Below are positions 53,601-59,785 of a DNA stretch of 64,000 bases, one piece after another. The DNA lies in contig CAZTOW010000012.1 in assembly GCA_964615375.1 (NCBI GenBank), forward strand, positions 159,263 to 223,262, read 5' to 3'. The DNA comes from CAZKWG01 sp964615375 (GTDB taxonomy: Bacteria; Myxococcota_A; UBA796; CAZKWG01). How positions within the stretch are numbered: position 1 is the stretch's first letter; each line of letters starts with the position of its first letter. The notes under the pieces were generated by a model. That model worked only from the letters and a program-made list of their open reading frames with translations. It was not told where the DNA came from and did not search any database. A program made the translations under genes and the position numbers.

Positions 53601-54119
53601 GACGTCCAGGAACCCGTCCCCCCAGATCTCGATGATGCCGTCGCTGGCGCTGGTCTCCCAGCCGGGCACGTCGTCCTCGTCGATGTACTCGTAGGTCCCA
53701 TCGTCCACGTCCGGCTCCTCGAAGCCGGCGTTGGTCAGCAGGTCCGTGGCCGAGGGGCAGTCGATGGTGCCGTCCCCGTCGGCGATGGCGCTGGGCACGC
53801 CCAGGCTGTTGACGCCCCCGTCGATGACGCCGTCGTCGTCGGCATCATAGGCGGCGTAGCCGGCCTCGACCAGGTCCCAGACGGAGTCCCCGTCAGCGTC
53901 CAGGTCCTGCTCGTTGTTGGAGCCGTCGCCGTCGCCGTCGGACAGGAGGGGCTCCGAGAAGTCCAGGACGCCGTCGTTGTCGTCGTCCTGGTCCAGATCG
54001 TCCTCGACGCCGTCGTCGTCGAAGTCGCCCGCGGCAGCATGCGCCGGCGACCCGAGCACCAGGAGGGTCAGCAGGCTGAGGGCGGCGAGCGGGAGAGGCT
54101 GGAGGTTCTGGCGGGACAT
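50622..54119 (-). CDS. Giant TSP3-repeat surface protein with MYXO-CTERM-like tail
   Basis: Product of 1165 residues; AAGGAG lies a few bases before the ATG. Signal peptide ends in GSPAHAAAG. After an Asp-rich segment comes a jelly-roll-like domain (NAGFEEPDVDDGTYEYIDEDD to VGNFLDILGVYE, about residues 115-285), then 32 TSP3-type repeats of about 23 residues, a Gly/Thr/Asp linker and the tail GGCACSSS, hydrophobic helix, ARRRARRG. The repeats align with those of the 44033 gene, including the variant unit DTDDGGVSDGxEVLxDGTDPL. The Gly-rich domain is absent here. Likely a calcium-binding surface fibre. Confidence 0.9.
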   Translation of the reverse strand: MSRQNLQPLPLAALSLLTLLVLGSPAHAAAGDFDDDGVEDDLDQDDDNDGVLDFSEPLLSDGDGDGSNNEQDLDADGDSVWDLVEAGYAAYDADDDGVIDGGVNSLGVPSAIADGDGTIDCPSATDLLTNAGFEEPDVDDGTYEYIDEDDVPGWETSASDGIIEIWGDGFLDVPALEGAQFAEINATRSSRLFQEISTEAGTEYVLVVGHRGRGGTDVARFEVDSVAIDTYTTDTSDWGVYVSSFTASSTTSNIGFESVSTGSGSASVGNFLDILGVYEACTYADSDSDGTIDVQDTDDDGDGLLTEDEDADSDGDPRTDDTDADGTVDYLDPDADGDGLQDGDESDTYGTDPFDADTDDDGLDDGDEVLTYDTDPTDADSDDGGISDGDEVLVDGSDPSDPDDDISSTADADGDGLSDRDEVITYETDPEDADSDDDGLTDSEEVITTDTDPNDADTDGDGLSDGDEVETHDTDPNDADTDGDGLSDGDEVLTYDTDPNDRDTDNDDLSDGREVNNTETDPNDADSDDDGLDDATEVRETDTDPNDADTDGDGLSDGDEVNTHETDPNDTDSDDDGLTDDVEVLETGTDPNDADTDDDALGDAAELDTYETDPLDADSDDDGLDDGDEVSEWSTDPNDPDTDGDGLTDGDEATEHGTDPTNPDTDGDGLSDGDEVNTHDTDPTDADTDDGGVSDGTEVLVDGTDPLVGSDDILDTTDTDGDGLTDKEETGVYETDRLDEDTDDDGLSDGEEVDLGTDPLVPDTDGDGLSDGDEVESHDTDPTDVDTDDDGLSDGEEVETTGTDPLVPDTDGDGLGDATEVDTTGTDPTDADTDDDGLTDGDEVNTYSTDPLDTDSDDDGLTDGDEVNTHDTDPTDADTDDDTLTDGEEVLSTETDPLDADSDDDALDDGTEVNSTSTDPLDADTDDDGLGDGAEVNDTDTDPLDEDTDGDGLSDGDEVNTHGTDPNDTDTDDGGVSDGVEVLLDGTDPLDGSDDIQDVDTDGDGLGDREEDGIHGTDPTDPDTDDDGLSDGDEVLETDTDPLDEDSDDDQLTDGDEVNTWGTDPLDPDTDDGTVSDGEEVLNGTDPLDGTDDLGGGEDTGETGGLDTWDTGAPDTGTPDTGSAWSDFYKGGCACSSSGREEPWGGAGLLVGLAALVARRRARRG

Positions 54120-54175
54120 GGGGGCTCCTTCGTGGGAGGGAGCCTAACAGGATGAAACAAGGGACATGAGTATAG

Positions 54176-55687
54176 TCATGTGCGCGCTGAAAGGGGGGTG
54201 GGAGAGCTGCTCTTCGACACCGTCGTGACGAGTCGGCACTCCCCCACTCGAGCGCCCGAGACTCCCAACACGGCCTCCTCTCTCAACAGCGAGCGGTAGA
54301 AGCGCAGGAACCGATCCGGCAGCCGCATCGGGTGCGCGAACGTGTAGAGATCGGCGTGCAGGTCGAAGTCCAGGCTCCCAGGGATCGCGTTCCAGCAGCG
54401 GTGCCGGCCGAAGCCCAGGATGTCCTGGGAGGCGCGCACCTGGAGCACCGCCAGCAGATCGCTGGCCCAGCACTCGTAGACCGCGAGGTAGCGGCCCACC
54501 GGGTCGGGCTCGTTCACGGCCACGAAGGCGCATGCGCTGAGATCATAGGCATATACCCAGGCATCTCCCTCCTCGCCGTCGCGCGCGACGATGGCGAAGG
54601 TGGGCGACCTCCCCTCCGGCCGCCCCTGCGCGAGCGAGCAGAGCTGCCGGAAGATCCGCCTCCCGTAGAGGAAGGCCGCGAAGTGCTGGAGCTCCACGCG
54701 GAGCGCCTCCGCCTCCGCGGGGCGAAGCGCCGTCCGCCCCGTCGCGGGCGTGTAGTCCTCCAGGAAGGGGACGTCGCCTCGGAAACGTCGGTCCGGGCCC
54801 GGCCCGCGCTGCGTCACCCAGGGGACGTTCGGGCGATCCGACACCAGGACGCCGTCGCGCATCCCCACGCGCCGCCCTGGGGGCAGCAGGTCCAGCGGGT
54901 GCCCTGGCAGCAGCGCCCGCGCGGCGCCGAGGACGTCCTCGCCCACGTAGAGGAAGGCGTTGTGGTTCAGCCAGCCGCGCGCCTCGTCGAAGGCGAAGCC
55001 GCCCGGCATCAGGAGCGAGAGCGCCGGGGTGATCCCACGCGCCGCCAGCAGCTCCTCGACCTCGACGATCCGGCCGACCCGCCGCCGCAGCGGCTCTGAG
55101 CTGCTCCGCGCGCCCTGGTAGGAGAACTCGTGGAAGTGATCGTTGCCGGTGTGAACCCAGACGCCGGGGCGCACCTGATGGCGAGCCACCGCGTCCACCA
55201 TCGGGGCGTCCACGCGCACGTCGACGTGGCTGAAGAAGCTGCCGTGACCGTCCGCGTCCCAGACGAGGTAGGGCAGGTTGTCCCACTCTTCGACGGCCTC
55301 GGGGCGGGTCTGGTCTCCCGTGAGCAGCGCCAGTCGAAGCGTGCCGATCTCGACGATGTCTCCCGGCTCCAGCAGGTGTACCGCGTACCCCAGCTCTCCC
55401 AGGATCCGTCGCAAGGCGGTCGAGGAGCGCGCCGGAATGTAGACGGGGATCGTCCGGTCCAGGCGCGCCAGCGTGGGGAGGTCGAGGTGACCCTCGTGCT
55501 CGTGGGTCAGGAAGATCGCGTCAGCTCTCGGCATTCGCGTGAGATCCAGCTCCCGCGGAGGGTGGACCACCAGGCCCGTGCCCCGCACATGCGAGAAGTC
55601 GTCCCCGAAGAGCGGGTCCACGAGCAGTCGGGAGCCGCTGTGCTCCAGCAGCCAGCCATAAGCGCCGAGGAAGGTGATCTCGAACAT
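54176..55687 (-). CDS. Metallo-beta-lactamase-fold enzyme with extra C-terminal domain
   Basis: Product of 503 residues. The MBL fold is seen in the N-terminal about 290 residues: MFEITFLGAYGWLLEHSGSR, then VDPLFGDDF, and the metal motif THEHEGHLD (His62, His64, His67), with further candidate ligands in LTGDQTRPE and HTGNDHFHEF. The arrangement resembles the UlaG/CMP-Neu5Ac-hydroxylase-like MBL branch more than beta-lactamases or RNases. Residues about 340-503 are an unrecognised domain. The gene lies 86 bases downstream of a 37-residue peptide gene on the same strand, with a strong hairpin between. A peptide- or small-molecule-modifying role is an inference. Confidence 0.8.
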   Translation of the reverse strand: MFEITFLGAYGWLLEHSGSRLLVDPLFGDDFSHVRGTGLVVHPPRELDLTRMPRADAIFLTHEHEGHLDLPTLARLDRTIPVYIPARSSTALRRILGELGYAVHLLEPGDIVEIGTLRLALLTGDQTRPEAVEEWDNLPYLVWDADGHGSFFSHVDVRVDAPMVDAVARHQVRPGVWVHTGNDHFHEFSYQGARSSSEPLRRRVGRIVEVEELLAARGITPALSLLMPGGFAFDEARGWLNHNAFLYVGEDVLGAARALLPGHPLDLLPPGRRVGMRDGVLVSDRPNVPWVTQRGPGPDRRFRGDVPFLEDYTPATGRTALRPAEAEALRVELQHFAAFLYGRRIFRQLCSLAQGRPEGRSPTFAIVARDGEEGDAWVYAYDLSACAFVAVNEPDPVGRYLAVYECWASDLLAVLQVRASQDILGFGRHRCWNAIPGSLDFDLHADLYTFAHPMRLPDRFLRFYRSLLREEAVLGVSGARVGECRLVTTVSKSSSPTPLSART

Positions 55688-55728
55688 TGGACACCCCCGA
55701 AGAACAACGTCGAGAGGATGGACAGCGA

Positions 55729-55768
55729 GAGAGCGGCGCGGGCCGGCGTGGCCCGCGCCGTGGCTCTC
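55729..55768 (-). other. Strong hairpin between peptide gene and MBL-fold gene
   Basis: A perfect 10-bp stem (55735-55744 with 55750-55759, 5-base loop) is extended by GAGAGC/GCTCTC across a 3-base bulge. On the minus strand no T-run follows, so this is more likely a processing, stability or partial-termination element than a full terminator. It would allow more peptide message than enzyme message. Confidence 0.7.
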
Positions 55769-55773
55769 TGGGC

Positions 55774-55887
55774 TCAGCTGCCCCAGCTCGGCGTGCCGGC
55801 GCGGGTACCGGAGCGGATCGCCAGCTTCTCGGCGGGGGCGGGGGTGGACTTGGGGGTCTGGACGCGGGTCTTGCTCGGGGTGTTCAT
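55774..55887 (-). CDS. 37-residue peptide, RiPP-precursor-like
   Basis: A 37-codon frame, MNTPSKTRVQTPKSTPAPAE followed by a short basic, Gly/Thr/Ser-rich end terminating in TPSWGS. AGGAG is 6 bases before the ATG. The composition (no hydrophobic signal, Pro/Thr/Lys-rich leader-like half, Gly/Ser/Thr/Trp C-terminus) and the position directly before an MBL-fold enzyme resemble a precursor peptide with a modifying enzyme. Both this and the 20-residue peptide at 10197 contain VQT and a Trp three residues from the end. No radical SAM, YcaO or lanthipeptide enzyme is nearby. Family not recognised. Confidence 0.6.
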   Translation of the reverse strand: MNTPSKTRVQTPKSTPAPAEKLAIRSGTRAGTPSWGS

Positions 55888-55987
55888 GGGGATCTCCTGG
55901 TCGGGTTGCGCCGTCCGTGAGCGGCGGCGGTGCTCATCGGCACATCCATGGGATGCCCAGGGTCGCCAGGAGGATACGGACCCGATG

Positions 55988-56035
55988 AAAAAACTCCGGT
56001 GGTGCGCTCAGGGGCGCGAGGCCCCCGTCCCACCG
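55988..56035 (-). terminator. Rho-independent terminator after the b5-barrel gene
   Basis: On the minus strand an outer stem (CGGTGG/CCACCG, 55997-56002 with 56030-56035) and inner stem (GGGGC/GCCCC, 56011-56015 with 56021-56025) are followed by six T (55988-55993). It closes the sulfotransferase operon and separates it from the peptide gene. Confidence 0.7.
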
Positions 56036-56044
56036 CCCCCCACC

Positions 56045-57052
56045 CTACAACCGAAACGCCCGCTCGAAGCTCCCTCCAATCGCGATCTGGTCCGCCGCCG
56101 ACCCCGCCAGCTCCAGCGCCGAGATCGCCGGCGTCGACGACACGTACAGGCTGAAGGCATGCCCTCGCGTGAACAGCCGCGCGCCGGCCGCCCACTGGAG
56201 CGCGGACAGGTCGTCGACGGGCGCCAGCACCTCGGCGAACACGCTGTGGATGGGGATGGGCCGGAACTCCAGGCCCAGGCCCGCGCTGAGCGCGGCGCTG
56301 TCTTCCACGCCGGGCGCCATCGCCCCGGTCCCCACGGCCCGCAGGTCCAGGCGCCGGTCCAGCAGGTCGCGCTCCAGGACGAGCTGGCCGTAGACGCCGG
56401 GAGCGTCGAGCTCGGACGCGAAGCCGCCCCCAAGCGAGAACGCGAGGTCCAGCGGCGCGCCCCGCTCCCCGTGCTGGGCGAGGGGGCGCAGCTTGAGCTC
56501 GACGGCGCCGAGGCCGGGGGCCCGGTAGTCGCTCACGAGCACGTCCATCCACCCCAGGCTGTAGCCGATCTGCATGCCGATCCCGCTCGGGGCCTCGCCG
56601 AGCGAGAGCTGGTGCCCCACGCGCAGGGCCACGCTGCGGGCGGGCCCGACGCCGGCGGTGGGGAGCAGGCCGGTGCGGCTGCCCTCCAGGCGGAGCGCGT
56701 GGGGGTGGAGGCTGGGGGTGGGCTCGGCGGCGGCTGCGGGCGCGGCGGGCGTGGACCCCAGCGGTCCGAGGGCGAGGCCCTCGAGCAGGGCCGTGGCCTC
56801 CTCGGAGTGCCCGCCCCCCTCGTCGCGGTTGTGGAAGTACCAGCTCGCGTCCTTGCCGCAGGCGCGGAGGATGAGCTCCCCGCCGGGGTGCTGGGCGACG
56901 AAGGGGGTGAGGTCGTAGACCACGCCGTCGATCAGCGTCCAGCAGTCGTCGGGGCGATCGTGGCGCCCGAGCTCGGCGGTGGTGAGCGCGGCAGGGGCGG
57001 GCGCGGCGTCGGAGGGAGCGGCCAGGGCGACGGAGAGGAGGGCGATCAGCAC
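56045..57052 (-). CDS. Cytochrome b5 heme domain fused to DUF5777-like beta barrel
   Basis: Product of 335 residues from GTG 57052, chosen because GGAG lies 8 bases upstream and it opens the signal peptide MLIALLSVALAAPSDA; an ATG at 57118 would overlap the sulfotransferase gene. Residues about 25-95 are a cytochrome b5 domain: first heme ligand His55 in FVAQHPGGELI and second His82 in DEGGGHSEEA, after GKDASWYF. The remaining about 220 residues (VALRVGHQLSLGEAPSG to GGSFERAFRL) look like a DUF5777-type outer-membrane barrel. So heme would sit on the periplasmic or outer face of an outer-membrane protein. Last gene of the operon. Confidence 0.8.
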   Translation of the reverse strand: MLIALLSVALAAPSDAAPAPAALTTAELGRHDRPDDCWTLIDGVVYDLTPFVAQHPGGELILRACGKDASWYFHNRDEGGGHSEEATALLEGLALGPLGSTPAAPAAAAEPTPSLHPHALRLEGSRTGLLPTAGVGPARSVALRVGHQLSLGEAPSGIGMQIGYSLGWMDVLVSDYRAPGLGAVELKLRPLAQHGERGAPLDLAFSLGGGFASELDAPGVYGQLVLERDLLDRRLDLRAVGTGAMAPGVEDSAALSAGLGLEFRPIPIHSVFAEVLAPVDDLSALQWAAGARLFTRGHAFSLYVSSTPAISALELAGSAADQIAIGGSFERAFRL

Positions 57053-57093
57053 CGGTGGAGCTCCAGGAGAATGGATAATCGATAAGGCCAGGC

Positions 57094-58182
57094 TCAGGGG
57101 AGGAAGGTGGCCGACCACTCGCCCAGGTCGGCGCGGATGCGCTCCTCGGTCAGCCCGAACTTCGCGAGGTTGTACCTGTGCTCGCTCTTATAACCCTTCT
57201 GCTTCGCGTCCTGCGCGTCAATCGCGGCCTGCAGCGCGGCGTCGGGGACGTGGCCGACGTGGGCCAGGATCTCGGCCATCTCGCCCGAGAAGTCGCTCAT
57301 CAGGCGGTCGTAGCGCACGATGCGCACGCGGCTGTGGTCGATGGCGCCGCTCTGCCAGTCGCGGTGGAAGCGCCGGGCCAGCAGCACGAGGCCCTGGTAG
57401 AGCCGCTCCAGGTGGCGCTGGCGGATGGGCTCGGGCAGGCTCCAGAAGCCGACGAGCCCGTCCAGCACGCCCGTCACCAGGCTCATGCCGCTGGGGATGG
57501 CCGAGAGGGGGTCGCGCGCGAGGTAGAGCACGCGGGCCTCGGGGAAGCGCCTCAGCAGGGCCGGCAGGCGCGGGCCGAAGGAGAAGAGCTTGGCCACGTT
57601 CCGCCCGGCCATCAGCCCGTGCCAGACCAGGGCCCGCCGCCAGATGGCGTCCAGCCAGTCCATGTCGCGGGGGGCGGTGTCGCGCAGCTCCGGGTCGAAG
57701 CGGTCGCGGTGCTCTTCCTCGTCGAAGGCCAGGAAGAAGCCGTAGAGGAAGAAGCCGTCGGCGTAGCGCGCCAGCAGGGAGACGTCGTCCACGTCGACGT
57801 GGGTGAGGCTGGTCTCGTGCGCGGCCTTGGCGTGGAACCTCGTCGGATCGAAGCGCTTCATGACGGGCAGGAAGGGGCGCAGGATCGTCTGCTGGGTGAG
57901 GCTCGCGTGGATCATGCGCCAGACCTGCATCCCCACGCCCACGCCGTGATCGACCAGGAAGCGGTGGATGAGGGTGGTCCCGGTGCGCGGGTTGCCCAGG
58001 ATGACGATGGGACGGAGCGGCCCCACCCGCCCGATGGCCGGGAAGAAGAGGCGATCGAGCGCCATCCCTACCGAGGTGACGAGGTGCAGCACCAGCAGCC
58101 CGCAGCCCACCAGCAGCGGGGCGAGCTTGCGCGGCGTGGCGGTGCGAAGCGCGCGCCAGACGAGCAGAATCCGACCGATCAT
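57094..58182 (-). CDS. Membrane-associated PAPS-dependent sulfotransferase
   Basis: Product of 362 residues from ATG 58182, 8 bases after the ketoacyl synthase stop. A hydrophobic segment near the N-terminus (LAPLLVGCGLLVLHLVTSVGMAL) anchors it. The 5'-phosphosulfate loop is PIVILGNPRTGTTLIHRFL (about residues 58-76) and the 3'-phosphate site is ARVLYLARDPLSAIPSGMS (about 225), with Arg and Ser as in Sulfotransfer_3-type enzymes. It transfers sulfate from PAPS to a hydroxyl, here possibly on a lipid made by the adjacent ketoacyl synthase (inference). Confidence 0.88.
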   Translation of the reverse strand: MIGRILLVWRALRTATPRKLAPLLVGCGLLVLHLVTSVGMALDRLFFPAIGRVGPLRPIVILGNPRTGTTLIHRFLVDHGVGVGMQVWRMIHASLTQQTILRPFLPVMKRFDPTRFHAKAAHETSLTHVDVDDVSLLARYADGFFLYGFFLAFDEEEHRDRFDPELRDTAPRDMDWLDAIWRRALVWHGLMAGRNVAKLFSFGPRLPALLRRFPEARVLYLARDPLSAIPSGMSLVTGVLDGLVGFWSLPEPIRQRHLERLYQGLVLLARRFHRDWQSGAIDHSRVRIVRYDRLMSDFSGEMAEILAHVGHVPDAALQAAIDAQDAKQKGYKSEHRYNLAKFGLTEERIRADLGEWSATFLP

Positions 58183-58190
58183 CGTGGCCC

Positions 58191-59159
58191 CTACCAGCGC
58201 AGCAGCGCGAACGCGATGGACAGCCCGGCGCCCGTCCCGAACATGAGCACAGGGTCTCCGCGCTTCAGCCGCCCCTCGGCGTCGGCCACGGCCAGGGCCA
58301 TGGGCAGGGAGGCGGCCACGCAGTTGCCGTAGCGCTCGATGATGCGCACGACCTTGTGGGCGGGGAAGCCGTACTTCGGGATGATGTCCAGCACGGGCCC
58401 GCTGGCCTGGTGCGGCACGACCAGGGCCACGTCGTCCGGGCTCAGGCCGGCGCGGGTGAGGATGCGCGCCAGCAGCGGGACGACGTGGGTGGAGGCCGCC
58501 CGGTACAGCGAGATCCCGTTCATGTGGAAGTAGTAGTGCTCCAGCGAGGTCTCGGGGTCGAAGGGGTGGTGGCGCAGCCCGCAGCCCTGGACCTCGGCCA
58601 GCCCGGAGAACTCGGGCCAGGTGGACATCTCGAAGCCGAGCAGCGCGCTCGCCTCGCCCTCGGGGGTGGGCTCCAGCAGCACGGCGGCGGCCCCGTCTCC
58701 CAACAGGGTGGAGCTCTCCGGCTCGCGGTAGTCCCGGTTCTTCGTCGCGATCTCGGCGCTGACGACGACGATCCGCCGGTAGGCCCCCGCCGTGATCAGC
58801 GCCGCCGCCTGCTGCAGCGCGACGACGAAGCTGAGGCAGGTGGCGTGAATCGAGAAGGAGGGGATGCCCAGCCCGTGCCACCCGAGCGCCTGCTGGATGA
58901 ACACCGAGCTGTCGGGGATGAGCTGGACCGGCGAGGCCGAGGCGTTGATCAGCAGGTCGGGCGGCGGATCATCGGCCAGCGCCGCCTTGACCGCCCGCGC
59001 CGCGAGCGACTGCACGCTCTCGTCGGCCACGCGCCGCTCGGCCACCCCGGCCCGATCCAGGATCCAGCGCTCGGACTTGCCTACCCGCGGCGCCAGATCG
59101 GCCGCCGTCTCCACGCGCTCCGGCACCGCGAGGCCGGTGCGCACGACTCGGACCTTCAT
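58191..59159 (-). CDS. 3-oxoacyl-ACP synthase III-like ketosynthase
   Basis: KAS III/FabH-like thiolase-fold enzyme of 322 residues. The catalytic triad is visible: Cys108 in SIHATCLSF, His250 in VVPHQASG and Asn279 in ERYGNCVAAS. Such enzymes condense acyl-CoA with malonyl-ACP or another acyl chain; the OleA and PqsD/DarB subgroups also have this triad. The context (SRPBCC protein upstream, sulfotransferase downstream) suggests a special lipid rather than housekeeping fatty acid synthesis. Start overlaps the upstream stop (ATGA). Confidence 0.92.
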   Translation of the reverse strand: MKVRVVRTGLAVPERVETAADLAPRVGKSERWILDRAGVAERRVADESVQSLAARAVKAALADDPPPDLLINASASPVQLIPDSSVFIQQALGWHGLGIPSFSIHATCLSFVVALQQAAALITAGAYRRIVVVSAEIATKNRDYREPESSTLLGDGAAAVLLEPTPEGEASALLGFEMSTWPEFSGLAEVQGCGLRHHPFDPETSLEHYYFHMNGISLYRAASTHVVPLLARILTRAGLSPDDVALVVPHQASGPVLDIIPKYGFPAHKVVRIIERYGNCVAASLPMALAVADAEGRLKRGDPVLMFGTGAGLSIAFALLRW

Positions 59160-59785
59160 TCCGTCTTCCCTTCCGATCTCGCTCTCAGGTAGCCCATGAT
59201 GTCGGCCATGTCCCGCTCGGCGACGGTGCGCTGAACGAAGCCGGGCACGTAGAATTTCGTCTTCGTGAGCGTGGAGTAGGTCAGCAGGTAGCCGTCCTCC
59301 AGCGGGTCCACCCGGTACCAGCCCTCCGTAGCGGCCACGACGTTCTCGCGGGTCGTGTCCAGGGTGAAGGTGGCCCAGCTCTCCGCCTCGTCCCAGTGCA
59401 TGCGGAGGTTCAGGTCCCCGCCCAGCCCGACCACGCTCACGGACATGGCGACGCCCCAGTCCCAGCGGCTCAGGCGGCCGTACTCGGCGGCGCTGACCAG
59501 GTTCGGGCTCTCCGGCACGCGCGCGCCGTAGTCGAAGACCTCCTCCCAGATCTTCGCCGGCTCCGCGCGGACCAGGGCGAGCCCGGTGCTCTGGGCCCCG
59601 CTGTCGCTCACGCTCGCCCGAACCACGACCTCCCCCGCCCGGAGGCGGGTGAGCTCATCGGCGCTGAGCTGAACGGCAGGCGGCGCCGCACCGGAACTGT
59701 TGCACAGGACGCACCAGAGCGTTGCGCCCAGCGCGATACCGTGGGCGAGGCGAGGAGCCCATACTGGATCACTGGAGGTTCTCAT
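59156..59785 (-). CDS. SRPBCC/START-like lipid-binding protein with N-terminal signal
   Basis: Product of about 209 residues. The N-terminal segment LAHGIALGATLWCVLC looks like an export signal. The domain (AEPAKIWEEVFDYGARVPESP to VDPLEDGYLLTYSTLTKTKFYVPGFVQRTVAERDMADIMGYLR) has the helix-grip pattern of SRPBCC proteins that hold hydrophobic ligands. The C-terminus overlaps the ketoacyl synthase start (ATGA). The ATG at 59785 is the only practical start; its first bases overlap the ATG of the divergent arylsulfotransferase-like gene. It may bind the operon's lipid. Confidence 0.7.
   Translation of the reverse strand: MRTSSDPVWAPRLAHGIALGATLWCVLCNSSGAAPPAVQLSADELTRLRAGEVVVRASVSDSGAQSTGLALVRAEPAKIWEEVFDYGARVPESPNLVSAAEYGRLSRWDWGVAMSVSVVGLGGDLNLRMHWDEAESWATFTLDTTRENVVAATEGWYRVDPLEDGYLLTYSTLTKTKFYVPGFVQRTVAERDMADIMGYLRARSEGKTE

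Noticed and set aside
54150..54180. Small inverted repeat CATGA...TCATG and TATACT upstream of the second TSP3 gene
   Set aside because: The stem is only 5 bp and no matching -35 element is found at 16-18 bases, so no promoter is claimed.
55884..55949. 21-codon frame just before the 37-residue peptide, ending in an ATGA overlap
   Set aside because: No ribosome site and no distinctive composition; could be a leader frame but evidence is too thin.
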